DNA from: Opitutia bacterium
Lineage (GTDB): Bacteria; Verrucomicrobiota; Verrucomicrobiia; Opitutales; Seribacteraceae
Assembly: GCA_002730975.1 (NCBI GenBank)
Contig: PCBO01000105.1
Span: forward strand, 1-44,717
Direction of reading: 5' to 3'
DNA length: 44,717 bases
The translations under genes and the position numbers were made by a program. The notes beneath the pieces were generated by a model. That model had not been told where the DNA came from. It saw nothing but the letters and a program-made list of their open reading frames with translations, and ran no database searches. Shown here in pieces: positions 1 to 8,028 of the stretch; the stretch's first letter is position 1; each line of letters begins with the position of its first letter.

Positions 1-729
1 ATCGGTGTGCAGCGCGGTAAGCAAAAGGTTGCGCCATTCGTTAGGGCGTAGGATTTCGGGCTTCTTCAATGACTGTTCGGGCAGTGCTTGCTTGATGGGG
101 TTTCTTTTAAGGTAGCCCCGGTCTACCGCGTGGTTGAAAAGCACCTTGGTGCAGTTGATCAGAGGTCTGGCGGATTTCCTCCTGCGCAACCACGGGTCAA
201 AGTGCTTCACCTCGTCAAAATCAATCAATCGCATATTTCCGAATTTGGAGGCAAGCAACCCGTGCCTGCTCCTGTAATCCCCTAACGTACGGTCGCGTGT
301 GCCTCGCGTGTGCCCCTTGGCTTTGAGATCCAGCTTGTGGGCCATGAAGTCGTCAACGAGTTCGGCAATGGTCATCGTCGCCCCTTCCACGTTGTGATGT
401 TCGGCGGCGAACTTACACGCCTCCAGCAAAGAAAGCCCCGTGCCCTCAAGTTCCCGTAAAGCAAGTTCGGCGTCAGTCTGTTGGTTCTTCGTGAGTTTGA
501 ACCCCTCAGAGCCTTGGTTCGCCTTGCGGACGGAATATTGTTCGCACAAGACTTTGGCTTCTGCCAGAGACTTGCATGTTGTCTTGATGCGTTTGGCTAC
601 ACCCGTATCCGGATCTTTTATGCGGCTTGCCGTATCTACCATGAAGGTATCCGAAATCTTGCCCTTGCGCTTGTAGATTACCGGCCATTCGTTAGCTTTG
701 GAGATCTTTACGTAACCTGCAGTACCCAT
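1..729 (-). CDS. Tyrosine recombinase (integrase), N-terminal part, cut by window edge
   Basis: Reading the minus strand from the ATG at 727-729 gives 243 codons with no stop, running off the left edge of the window. The protein starts MGTAGYVKISKANEW. It has a short arm-type region (about residues 1-60) rich in Lys and Arg, then a helical segment around residues 110-230 that looks like the SAM-like core-binding domain of phage integrases: TIAELVDDFMAHKLDLKAKG, then a GTRDRTLGDYRSR stretch, and later NCTKVLFNHAVDRGYLKRNP, which is typical of the end of that domain. The catalytic domain with the Arg-His-Arg-Tyr residues would lie outside the window, so activity cannot be judged. Its start lies about 95 bases from a truncated tRNA-Leu gene and it reads away from it, as expected for an integrase at one end of a tRNA-integrated element. 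The family call is by recognition of the fold pattern, not by catalytic residues. Confidence 0.8.
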   Translation of the reverse strand, partial: MGTAGYVKISKANEWPVIYKRKGKISDTFMVDTASRIKDPDTGVAKRIKTTCKSLAEAKVLCEQYSVRKANQGSEGFKLTKNQQTDAELALRELEGTGLSLLEACKFAAEHHNVEGATMTIAELVDDFMAHKLDLKAKGHTRGTRDRTLGDYRSRHGLLASKFGNMRLIDFDEVKHFDPWLRRRKSARPLINCTKVLFNHAVDRGYLKRNPIKQALPEQSLKKPEILRPNEWRNLLLTALHTD

Positions 730-824
730 GTTTAGGAAATGCCATGCAGTACGATGAAAATCAAGCAGAATTGTCTAAAAACTGTCCAACAGGGACGTAA
801 GTCATTGAAGGACAGCATAATTCT

Positions 825-881
825 GCGGACTTAAAATCCGCTGACCGAAAGGTCGTGGGGGTTCAAGTCCCCCTCCGGGCA
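825..881 (+). pseudogene. 3' fragment of tRNA-Leu(UAA), likely attachment site of an integrated element
   Basis: This stretch folds as the 3' two thirds of a tRNA. It has an anticodon stem at 825-829 and 837-841 with loop CTTAAAA (anticodon TAA at 832-834), a long variable arm with ACC-GAAA-GGT as in tRNA-Leu, a T arm with stem 857-861/869-873 and loop TTCAAGT, and the 3' acceptor strand TCCGGGC plus A at 874-881. The bases before 825 contain neither the matching 5' acceptor strand (GCCCGGA) nor a D arm, so this is not a full tRNA. A 3' tRNA fragment beside an integrase is the duplicated half left by integration into a tRNA 3' end. The intact tRNA should lie to the left, beyond the window. 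Orientation implies that the element is to the left and host DNA to the right. Confidence 0.8.
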
Positions 882-1236
882 CTTCCTTTGTTTCACTGAG
901 TTACAGGCTTTTTGGCTGTTTTTTCATGAGTTCGCTCTTTGCTCTGCTCCTCGAGTTGATTCTGCATATTCGGGTATATTTTGGACAATCAATACATTTA
1001 TGCCGTCCCAAACTGCCTAATAAGTCGTATGGAAGCCGATCTTAGCTTTTTCACATGAATTCATTAATGCCCTAACCCAATTCTGTGTACATAGGAGCCA
1101 TGTGTTTTGCTACAGGGGTGTTGCTTGCATATTGATTGATTCTTCTTGAATCAATTTGGTAAATGGCGAGGTCGGGTAGGGGGAGAGCGCTTTTGTTCTC
1201 AACAGGGAGTCTCGGGCAAGTCCGTAGTTCGAACCC
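882..1236. other. Intergenic region between attachment site and arfB
   Basis: No supported gene. A perfect 8-bp inverted repeat with a 5-base loop lies at 1135-1155 (ATTGATTC and GAATCAAT). It could form a hairpin beyond the 3' end of arfB, but no T-run follows on the minus strand, so I do not call it a terminator. The rest shows no structure I recognise. Confidence 0.4.
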
Positions 1237-1656
1237 TCAATCATCCATCTTCGGACGTCGCCTAAACTCTTTTGTCTTAGAGCGGGTTCCCTTAGCGTGT
1301 AAACGCCGCTCCTTCGATCCTCTCGTAGGAGCAGTCGGTCTACGAGACTTGCTCACCTGCGTTACCTCAAGAATCAACTCTCTCAACCGCTCCAGAGCCT
1401 TCTCTCTATTGGTCTCCCGACTCCTGGACCCCTGTGACTTAATAATCACCGTCCCCCCCAGACTGATCCTCCGGTCCTTCATTTCCAATAAACGCTCTTT
1501 AAAGACTTCCGGTAGAGAAGACGCTCGAATATCGAAGAATAAATGCACTGCAGTGGACACCTTGTTCACATTCTGTCCTCCAGCACCCTGCGAACGAATC
1601 GCTTGTAACTGAATCTCCCTCAAAGGGATTGATACTCTAGAAGATACTTGCAACAT
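1237..1656 (-). CDS. arfB: Alternative ribosome-rescue factor ArfB (YaeJ-type peptidyl-tRNA hydrolase)
   Basis: A release-factor-like protein that hydrolyses peptidyl-tRNA on ribosomes stalled at the end of truncated mRNA. The GGQ catalytic loop is present as SQGAGGQNVNKVSTA near the N terminus, followed by the family pattern HLFFDIRASSLPE and a region ending in RRPTAPTRGSKERRL. The C-terminal tail is rich in Lys and Arg, the part that enters the empty mRNA channel in this family. At about 139 residues it matches ArfB and lacks the codon-recognition domains of RF1 and RF2. An in-frame ATG seven codons upstream (1677) is possible. I prefer the start at 1656 because family members begin about this distance before the conserved VSIP segment. 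It stands alone, with the peroxiredoxin gene upstream on the same strand about 300 bases away. Confidence 0.88.
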   Translation of the reverse strand: MLQVSSRVSIPLREIQLQAIRSQGAGGQNVNKVSTAVHLFFDIRASSLPEVFKERLLEMKDRRISLGGTVIIKSQGSRSRETNREKALERLRELILEVTQVSKSRRPTAPTRGSKERRLHAKGTRSKTKEFRRRPKMDD

Positions 1657-1959
1657 ATTCCCCACAACACTCGCCAATCCCCTCTCTCATAAGCACAACC
1701 TCATTGGGAGTCCACTCTGGTGGGAAACTCATTTTCCAGTTTAAAGGAATCAATGAAGTTAGGTATGTCGACTCCGATCTGGATGAAGCAAAGTCGTGGT
1801 TTGATCAAAAGAGACGGCGGGTTGGTATTAGTACCGATCGAATAAGCACTTACACGACGTTTCGCCGCGGAAGGATTTCCCGTTAGCACTGAATATGACT
1901 CGAGGTGGGGAGTCTTAGCGTATGCCCGCTCCCCATGAAATCTTTTGTTAAGAAAACGG

Positions 1960-2457
1960 CTAGTTCAGCTTAGCGAGCGTTTCTTTGATTGCATCGAAAT
2001 TGGGTAATTCCAACGGTGTGGCGGTCTGTTCCGCATATTGGACGATTCCTTCTTTGTCTATTACAAACGCTGCCCGCGCGCTAACGCTTCCCACCCCAAT
2101 TAGATCATCGAGCAATACTCCGTAGTCTTTTGCCGTTTGTTTGTTAAGATCGCTGGCAATGGTTATACCGATATTTTCCTTTTCCGCCCATTGCCCTTGG
2201 GCAAAAGGGCTGTCGACGCTTATTGCAATCACATCTGCATTCAGCTCTCCGTAGGAAGCCAAACCAGAGGTGACATCACAAAGTTCTTGGGTGCAAACTC
2301 CTGTGAAAGCCAGTGGGAAAAATAAAATCACCGTGTTTCTTTGGCTAATGTTCGTTGCCAGATTTACATCACTTAGCCCAAAATCGTCCTTTTCACCGGG
2401 AGCGTTTAAGGATTTTAGGGTGAAGTCGGGAGCCTTGGAGTTTATTTCGAGGGTCAT
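1960..2457 (-). CDS. Thiol peroxidase, AhpC/TSA peroxiredoxin family
   Basis: A 165-residue thioredoxin-fold peroxidase that reduces hydrogen peroxide or organic hydroperoxides with thiols. The active site is PLAFTGVCTQELC, so the family pattern P-x3-T-x2-C places the peroxidatic Cys at residue 55 with Thr52. A second Cys at residue 60 gives the C-x4-C spacing of the PrxQ/BCP group, whereas the flanking sequence (FFPLAFTG) resembles AhpE. The conserved Arg appears at about residue 128 (SVSARAAF). There is no signal peptide, so it acts in the cytoplasm. The resolving Cys could be C60, with recycling by thioredoxin, but that is inference from spacing. A terminator of the upstream symporter gene lies 72 bases before the start, so the gene probably has its own promoter. 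Confidence 0.9.
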   Translation of the reverse strand: MTLEINSKAPDFTLKSLNAPGEKDDFGLSDVNLATNISQRNTVILFFPLAFTGVCTQELCDVTSGLASYGELNADVIAISVDSPFAQGQWAEKENIGITIASDLNKQTAKDYGVLLDDLIGVGSVSARAAFVIDKEGIVQYAEQTATPLELPNFDAIKETLAKLN

Positions 2458-2528
2458 CGTAATATATTTTTTATTTGGTTGGTTCTGTGTGCGGCATTGA
2501 TTGGGAAAGGCGATTCATTAAACCTTAG

Positions 2529-2560
2529 AAAAAAAAAAGGCAACTCTTTGCACAGAGTCG
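2529..2560 (-). terminator. Rho-independent terminator of the dicarboxylate symporter gene
   Basis: Read on the minus strand, a 7-bp stem (CGACTCT paired with AGAGTTG, one G-T pair) with a 6-base loop is followed by CC and a run of ten T (plus-strand A-run 2529-2538). It lies about 170 bases beyond the symporter stop and upstream of the peroxiredoxin start. Confidence 0.75.
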
Positions 2561-2730
2561 GGAGCCACTGGGCGAAGAGCCTAGAATCAGCTAGAGGAAG
2601 AAAGCTCCATTCGAGTGACTGAATATTCCATACGCAACGTCCACAAGTTATTACATTTCCTCTGATCTCATTATTTTTCGAACGCAGTTTTGGACTCCTG
2701 TGCTTTCGCTAAAGCTCGCTTTGTATCACT

Positions 2731-4350
2731 TCAAGCGGTGGCACCCTCCGGTTCTTGATGATCATTGAGAAGTTCATCACCCTCTTCCATGACGCCATCG
2801 ACGATGGCGGCTCCGACTGAATCGCCGAAGCAGTTGACCGCGGTGCGAAATCTATCCAATAGCCAGTCCACCATTAGTATCAGACCTATCGCCTCGACGG
2901 GGAGGCCGGCGGCGTTCAGCACGATAAGCATTGTGACCAGACCGGCCTCGGGGATACCGGCCGCACCGATGGCGGCCAAGGTGGCCGTAATGGCGATGGT
3001 GACCTGAGTTGTCATGGTGAGTTCCTGACCTGTGATCGGGAAATAAATCTGGGCTATGAATATGGCGGCGGCAGCCTCGTAAAGGGCGGTTCCGTCCATA
3101 TTGATCGTGGCACCTAAGGGGAGAACGAACTTTGTGGATTTTTCCGAGATGCCGGCCTTATCGATTGCGCACTCCATAGTGATGGGGAGAGTGGCCGAGG
3201 AGCTAGCAGTTGAGAACGCCGTGAGCACGGCTTGAGACATGTTCTTAAAGAAGGTAATGGGGTTTTTTTTCGTAAACAACCAATAGATCAAGAACAAGGT
3301 GACAAAGGCATGGAATCCCAGTCCCGTGATAATCGTAAGGATATAGTAACCTTGCTGCCCAGCCATTTCCGCCAACTTGCCCTCCAGATTGGCATGACCG
3401 AACTTCCCCGCCACCAGACAGAATATGCCAACGGGGGCAATGTTCATGAGGAGCATAACGAAGGACATCAAGGCATCGTTGGCTTGCCCGATCATTCTGG
3501 TAATGGCGAAGACCTTTTTTCCCATCGTTGTGAGCATGGCGGCAAAAATAATGCTGAAAACAATAAGAGGGAGCAGGTTCATCTCCGCGGCAGCCTTGAA
3601 CAGGTTGTTTGTGACAAGCATGAGGAGAATGTTCTCGAGAATGTCGCCCAGACCTTTTTCTTCACCGGCCTTCTTCTTTTGGGCAACTGCCTTTGCGAAA
3701 GCTTTGTCTGCGGTATCCTTCTCGGACTTGGCTGTCTCGACTTGCATCTTCAGGGTCTCGTCCTGAGGTGACTTTTTAAGGGCGGTTTCTGCTTTAGCGA
3801 GAGTCTTTACTGCGATTGACAAATCCTCGACGGCTTTTTTGTGTACCTCGATCGCCTCTTTTCGCTTTTTCTGCTTCTCCACGGCTTTGGCCGCTTCTTC
3901 ATTGGAATCGTTTTTCTCTTCGACCTTGGCCTTGATCTCATCCTTTAAGGCTTTGAGCTCTGCTTCGGCCTTTTTCCTCTCCGGGCCGTCTGCTGCTTCG
4001 TACTTGGCCTTAGCTGCCTCCAGTTCCTTGTTCACCCCCGGCTTCATAATATTGACCATTATTAGACCGACGATTACAGCCAACACCGTCGTGGATATGT
4101 AATAGCCAATGGCGTAGGCACCCGGCTTGCCCAGTTTCCGGACATCGCCGAGCCCCAGTATGCCACTCATTACGGACATCACCACAAGGGGCACGACCAT
4201 CATCATCAATAGGCTGAGAAAGACTTCGCCGCCAACTTCGAATTTAACGGCAAGCTCGGGTGCGAAATACCCTATCGCGATCGCTCCAACGATAGCAGCA
4301 ATGATGTAGTAAGTTAGTTTTCCGTGACCTTTGGGTTTCTTTTCACTCAT
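2731..4350 (-). CDS. Dicarboxylate/amino acid:cation symporter (DAACS family) with a coiled-coil insertion
   Basis: A sodium- or proton-coupled transporter for dicarboxylates or acidic amino acids in the inner membrane. Family landmarks are clear: the serine-rich re-entrant loop TASSSATLP (about 381-389), NMDGT in TM7 (417-421), the second hairpin GAAGIPEAGLV (462-472), and DWLLDRFRTAVNCFGD in TM8 (495-510). Arg502 sits where DAACS members bind the substrate side-chain carboxylate. At 539 residues it is about 120 longer than usual. The excess is one highly charged Lys/Glu/Ala-rich segment at about residues 107-232, between TM3 (ends IMVNIMKPG) and the next membrane segment. It has heptad-like spacing and is expected to be a helical coiled coil on the periplasmic side. 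The start has a plausible Shine-Dalgarno AAGGA about seven bases upstream. The gene stands alone, with its own terminator at 2529-2560. Confidence 0.93.
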   Translation of the reverse strand: MSEKKPKGHGKLTYYIIAAIVGAIAIGYFAPELAVKFEVGGEVFLSLLMMMVVPLVVMSVMSGILGLGDVRKLGKPGAYAIGYYISTTVLAVIVGLIMVNIMKPGVNKELEAAKAKYEAADGPERKKAEAELKALKDEIKAKVEEKNDSNEEAAKAVEKQKKRKEAIEVHKKAVEDLSIAVKTLAKAETALKKSPQDETLKMQVETAKSEKDTADKAFAKAVAQKKKAGEEKGLGDILENILLMLVTNNLFKAAAEMNLLPLIVFSIIFAAMLTTMGKKVFAITRMIGQANDALMSFVMLLMNIAPVGIFCLVAGKFGHANLEGKLAEMAGQQGYYILTIITGLGFHAFVTLFLIYWLFTKKNPITFFKNMSQAVLTAFSTASSSATLPITMECAIDKAGISEKSTKFVLPLGATINMDGTALYEAAAAIFIAQIYFPITGQELTMTTQVTIAITATLAAIGAAGIPEAGLVTMLIVLNAAGLPVEAIGLILMVDWLLDRFRTAVNCFGDSVGAAIVDGVMEEGDELLNDHQEPEGATA

Positions 4351-4926
4351 GAAATTTCCTTAAACTATGCTTTGTTGAATTCTGGGATTGAAATTTTGCT
4401 TTTTGTTTCCATGGCCTAAATCTCGTTTTTTCGGATTTTATTCTAAAGCTTGACTGTGACTGGAGTTCGGTCTTAGCAATAATGTTTTAGAGTGAGCTAG
4501 TATAGAACCCGTTCGCGAATTCGGCTATTATAAGATTTCACCAATTTTATAATGGCGTGGGGCCCAGTTCGAGAGCGAGTGTTTCCGGGACTAGTATTTC
4601 TGCGGGGGCGAGTTGCTTAATTTGAGGCTGATAATACACTCAATTTTATTATTCTTTCGTGTTTTTTTGATTCTCATCGATTAAATTACCGACGGGGCTA
4701 CAATTTTAATCTTTTAATTTAGCAAGCGGAGAGGCATCTGATATAAGTTAACTTGGACAATGCGACCAGTGGAGCAAGAGTCGTGACCTTCTTGCCTAGA
4801 GGTCTGGGTCGGTCTAATTATCTAGTTTCGTAATCGGGTCCCGAGAGACCACTGGTTTAGGCATTTCTCGCTTTCAGGCTTTCAAGTGATTCTATTTCCT
4901 TACAGGTTATGATATTTAGTAGCTTT
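4351..4926. other. Intergenic region upstream of the symporter
   Basis: About 575 AT-rich bases without a supported gene. The first part should hold the symporter promoter on the minus strand. I see no clear riboswitch, tRNA or strong hairpin. Confidence 0.4.
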
Positions 4927-5088
4927 TTAAGGGCTGCCCCTAACGACTGACCCTAAGTTTGCCTCCTTGAAGACAGCAGATTTAAACTGAACCATCCGTT
5001 TGACCGTGGTTGTCACCTCCGAGCTTTTTTCGGTAGGGCATGATACAAGAAGCAAGCCGGCGACTGTAGCGACGAAACATTTCCACAT
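4927..5088 (-). CDS. Small putative lipoprotein (53 residues)
   Basis: A short minus-strand frame from the ATG at 5086-5088 to TAA at 4927-4929. It begins MWKCFVATVAGLLLVSC, a short positively charged start, a hydrophobic stretch and a lipobox (LVSC, Cys17), the layout of a signal peptidase II substrate. After Cys17 the mature part would be only about 37 residues, with a TTTVKRMVQFKSAVFKEANL segment. I do not recognise a family. No strong ribosome-binding site is visible. The neighbouring ABC-F gene is divergent, 121 bases away. The lipobox is the only support, so it could be chance. Confidence 0.45.
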   Translation of the reverse strand: MWKCFVATVAGLLLVSCPTEKSSEVTTTVKRMVQFKSAVFKEANLGSVVRGSP

Positions 5089-5209
5089 CGGTTCAGCCAA
5101 ACTTTAAAAGCTTTTTTGGGCAAGCGCATGGAATTGACCTTTATTTGCGAAAGCTATATGTTCCTAATCGGATTGCTTCCGAGGCGGACTTGTTCATTGT
5201 CCATCGGCG

Positions 5210-6835
5210 ATGATTCAAATACAAGAAGTTAGTCTGGCCTATGGTCCGCAGTCCTTGTTCGAGGAGATCTCCGAGGTGATCGGTTCTCTCGACCGGATTG
5301 CCTTGGTGGGGTCGAACGGTTCGGGTAAGACGACCTTGTTGCGCATGCTCATGGGGCAAGTGGAACCTGATTCAGGATCCATTGAGAAACCCGATTACGC
5401 AACGATTGGTTACTTGCCGCAGGATGGGATATCGGTGAAGGGTAGTACTTTATTCGAAGAGGCAGGAAAAGCCTTTGCCGATGCCTTGGCGTTGCGAGAG
5501 CGTTTGGACGAAGCCGAGGTTCGATTGGGAGAGATGGAACCTGATGCGGAGGAGTTTTACGATTTGATCGATTTGATGGGAGCTTGGGAGGAGCAATTGG
5601 CTGCTTACGAGCCGGATAAGATGAAGTCACGCATCGAGAAGGTGTTGACGGGGATGGGGTTTCCCTTGTCCGATATGTCTCGCGACGTCGGCGAGTTCTC
5701 CGGAGGTTGGCAGATGCGGATTGCCTTGAGCAAATTGTTGCTTCAGGCACCTTCGCTTTTGATTCTGGACGAGCCGACAAACCATATGGATATTGTTTCC
5801 CAGCACTGGTTGGAGCAGTATTTGAAGCGTTATCAAGGTGCGCTGATCGTGATTTCGCATGATCGTGCATTCCTCGAGACTGTGACCGAACGTACGTTGG
5901 AACTAAAGCTGGGTAAGCTCAACAACTATAAGGGAAACTATACTTTTTATCTGAAGGAGAGTTTGGCTCGCAAGGAACGCCAGCAAAAGGCTTCAAACAA
6001 TCAAAAGAAAGTAATTCAAAAGGAAAAAGAGTTTATTAGTCGTTTCCGCTCGAATGTTAAGAAGGCGGCCATGGTCCAGAGCCGAATAAAGGCTTTGGAT
6101 AAGATGGAAATTATCAAGCCGGAGGCGGAAGAGAAGAAAATGTATTTTCGATTTCCACCGGCTCCGCCCGCAAGTCACAAGGTAATCGAGGTGGAGAATA
6201 TGAAAAAAGCTTACGGAGACATCCAAGTGTTCGATGGATTGGATCTTCGGATAGACAAGGGCGATCGGATTGCCATAGTTGGCGTTAACGGGGCGGGTAA
6301 GTCGACCTTGGTTCGCATCCTTGCTGGAGTGGAGCCTTTTCAGGAGGGGGAGCGCGACGTCGGGGTGAATACGGTTATTGGTTATTTCGCTCAGCACCAA
6401 GCCGAAGAATTGAATCCGGCCAATGACGTGCTGTCGGAAGTGGAAGAAGTCGCCGAAGGTAACCCCGACTCAAATCCTCGAGCAGCATTAGGCGCCTTGC
6501 TCTTCAGCGGAAAAGAGGCGTTGAAGAAGACTTCCGTTCTGTCAGGCGGGGAGCGTAATCGAGTCGCGTTGGCGAAACTGCTTATGAAGCCTTGCAACTG
6601 CCTTATAATGGATGAGCCAACGAATCACTTGGACATTCGTAGCAAGGAGGTGCTGCAGGAGGCTCTCAACCTCTTCGAGGGCACTGCCATAATCGTGAGT
6701 CACGACCGTTCTTTCTTGGATGGGGTGGTCACGAAGGTTCTGGAGGTCTCGCCTCAAAAAACCAGAATGCTCACCTGCAACGTGAGTGAATACATTGAGA
6801 GATTGGATAAGGAAATGGCCGAGGAACGTGGTTAA
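5210..6835 (+). CDS. ABC-F family ATPase (ribosome-associated)
   Basis: A soluble protein with two ATP-binding cassettes and no membrane segments, the ABC-F layout. These proteins act on the ribosome E site as translation factors or, in some subfamilies, protect against antibiotics. Domain 1 has Walker A GSNGSGKT (34-41), signature FSGGW (163-167) and Walker B LLILDEPTNHMD (183-194). A charged helical linker with many Lys, Arg and Gln spans about 241-320 and corresponds to the arm that touches P-site tRNA. Domain 2 has Walker A GVNGAGKST (358-366), signature VLSGGERNR (443-451) and Walker B CLIMDEPTNHLD (464-475). At 541 residues it is of normal length. It is a single-gene unit, convergent with the YqaA gene (23 bases apart). 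Housekeeping (EttA/Uup-like) is more likely than resistance, since no drug-resistance context is visible. Confidence 0.93.
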   Translation: MIQIQEVSLAYGPQSLFEEISEVIGSLDRIALVGSNGSGKTTLLRMLMGQVEPDSGSIEKPDYATIGYLPQDGISVKGSTLFEEAGKAFADALALRERLDEAEVRLGEMEPDAEEFYDLIDLMGAWEEQLAAYEPDKMKSRIEKVLTGMGFPLSDMSRDVGEFSGGWQMRIALSKLLLQAPSLLILDEPTNHMDIVSQHWLEQYLKRYQGALIVISHDRAFLETVTERTLELKLGKLNNYKGNYTFYLKESLARKERQQKASNNQKKVIQKEKEFISRFRSNVKKAAMVQSRIKALDKMEIIKPEAEEKKMYFRFPPAPPASHKVIEVENMKKAYGDIQVFDGLDLRIDKGDRIAIVGVNGAGKSTLVRILAGVEPFQEGERDVGVNTVIGYFAQHQAEELNPANDVLSEVEEVAEGNPDSNPRAALGALLFSGKEALKKTSVLSGGERNRVALAKLLMKPCNCLIMDEPTNHLDIRSKEVLQEALNLFEGTAIIVSHDRSFLDGVVTKVLEVSPQKTRMLTCNVSEYIERLDKEMAEERG

Positions 6836-6858
6836 GCGTTTTAAATTGACTGTTCCGC

Positions 6859-7464
6859 TTATAGCAATTTTAGCACGGCGAATCCGCTTAGGAGAAGTAC
6901 GCCAAAGGCGAGGGCGAGCTTATTGAAGTGCTTGTCTATGAAGATCTTCATCGGTTCGCCAAATTTAGCGATTAGCACGGCGACGATGAAGAAGCGGCCG
7001 GAACGGCTGACGGCTGAAGCGAGCAAGAATTGAGGAAAGGCCATGCCTAGAACTCCGCTGGCAATGGTGAAAATCTTGTACGGAACAGGTGAAAATCCGG
7101 CAAGAAATACGAGTGGCCAACCCCATTCCTTATACCAAGAGGTGAGGTCTCTGAATTTCTCCTCGGTGAAACCGGGCACGTAATTGTAGAAGATGTCTTG
7201 AACGGTCTCCCAGCCAAAGGCTCCAATGGCGTATCCGGCCGCTCCGCCTAGGACGGAGGCGACGGAACAGATGAGGGCGAACTTAAGCGCCTTTCTTAGG
7301 GCGCCGAGGCAGAGAGGAATTAGCAGTACGTCGGGCGGGATGGGGAAGAAACTGGCTTCGGCAAAGGATATCGAGGCAAGCCATCCGCCGGCTGATTTCC
7401 TTTCGGCGAGGGTTAGCGTCCAATCGTAGACGCGGCGCAAAAGGTTTGGCTTGGCTTGGCTCAT
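6859..7464 (-). CDS. YqaA-like membrane protein of the DedA/SNARE-associated superfamily
   Basis: A 201-residue membrane protein with about four to five hydrophobic segments. It carries the DedA-superfamily pattern near the start (SISFAEASFFPIPPDVLLIP, with acidic Glu in a membrane segment) and a later GWPLVFLAGFSPVPYKIFTIASG segment typical of the YqaA branch. DedA relatives are linked to phospholipid flipping (undecaprenyl phosphate or other lipids) and membrane homeostasis. The exact substrate of this branch is not established. It is the last gene of a probable four-gene minus-strand operon, starting 27 bases after the hpt stop codon. Confidence 0.85.
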   Translation of the reverse strand: MSQAKPNLLRRVYDWTLTLAERKSAGGWLASISFAEASFFPIPPDVLLIPLCLGALRKALKFALICSVASVLGGAAGYAIGAFGWETVQDIFYNYVPGFTEEKFRDLTSWYKEWGWPLVFLAGFSPVPYKIFTIASGVLGMAFPQFLLASAVSRSGRFFIVAVLIAKFGEPMKIFIDKHFNKLALAFGVLLLSGFAVLKLL

Positions 7465-7491
7465 GTCGTCCGCTTCGGGCTTAAGTCTGAA

Positions 7492-8028
7492 CTAAGAGTA
7501 TACCTCGGGCTTGAGGAGAGCGACATGAGGGAGTTGTCGGTAACGCCCCGCGTAGTCGAGTCCGTAGCCAACCACGAAATGATCGGGTATGGAAAAGCCT
7601 ATCCAGTCCGCTTTAAATGGGGTTTCTCTTCGGGCGGGCTTGTCTAGTAATACGCAGGAATGGACGGATGCGGGATTGCTAGAGATAATTTCGTTTTGAA
7701 CGCGTGATAAGGTGTTCCCGGTATCGAGGATGTCGTCGACGAGGAGGACATGGCAGTTCTCGACCTCGGCTCGTAGGTTGCCCAAAATGCGAGGGCTCGA
7801 TTCAGGGGAGGTGGAATCGCCGTAACTTGAAACGCGCATGCAGTCGAGACGAAGTGGTCGGCGCAGGTTGCGAATGAGATCGGCGGTGAATACGATAGCC
7901 CCGTCGAGTAACGTAATGAGGAGGATTTCCTCTCCTTCGTAATGAACGTCTATTTCAGCTCCTAGAGCTGTCACGCGTTGGCTGATGGTTTCTTCGTCGA
8001 GCAGAATTTCCTGTATGTCGTTGGTCAT
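7492..8028 (-). CDS. hpt: Hypoxanthine(-guanine) phosphoribosyltransferase
   Basis: A purine salvage enzyme that joins hypoxanthine or guanine to PRPP. The PRPP-binding loop appears as HVLLVDDILDTGNTL (about 93-107). The flexible active-site loop is represented by the VSSYGDST segment (about 66-73), and the C-terminal purine-contact pattern is FSIPDHFVVGYGLDY. The length of 178 residues is normal for the bacterial enzyme. The start codon overlaps the stop of the fructosamine-kinase gene by four bases (ATGA at 8025-8028), showing translational coupling. No signal peptide is present, so it is cytoplasmic. Confidence 0.93.
   Translation of the reverse strand: MTNDIQEILLDEETISQRVTALGAEIDVHYEGEEILLITLLDGAIVFTADLIRNLRRPLRLDCMRVSSYGDSTSPESSPRILGNLRAEVENCHVLLVDDILDTGNTLSRVQNEIISSNPASVHSCVLLDKPARRETPFKADWIGFSIPDHFVVGYGLDYAGRYRQLPHVALLKPEVYS

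Noticed and set aside
1163-1245. A tRNA-like end (AGTTCGAACCCTCAATCATCCA) near the arfB 3' end
   Set aside because: The T-loop word is present but the bases before it do not pair with those after it, there is no matching 5' acceptor strand, and the last bases lie in the arfB coding end.
1701-1889. Overlapping open frames of about 60 codons on both strands between arfB and the peroxiredoxin gene
   Set aside because: Neither product resembles a family, neither has a clear ribosome site, and the two exclude each other; probably chance.
1905-1936. Inverted repeat GGGGAG and CTCCCC downstream of the peroxiredoxin gene
   Set aside because: The loop is long and no T-run follows on the minus strand, so a terminator is not supported.
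3232-4102. Long open frames on the plus strand through the symporter gene
   Set aside because: They are antisense shadows of the charged and hydrophobic segments of a well-supported gene.
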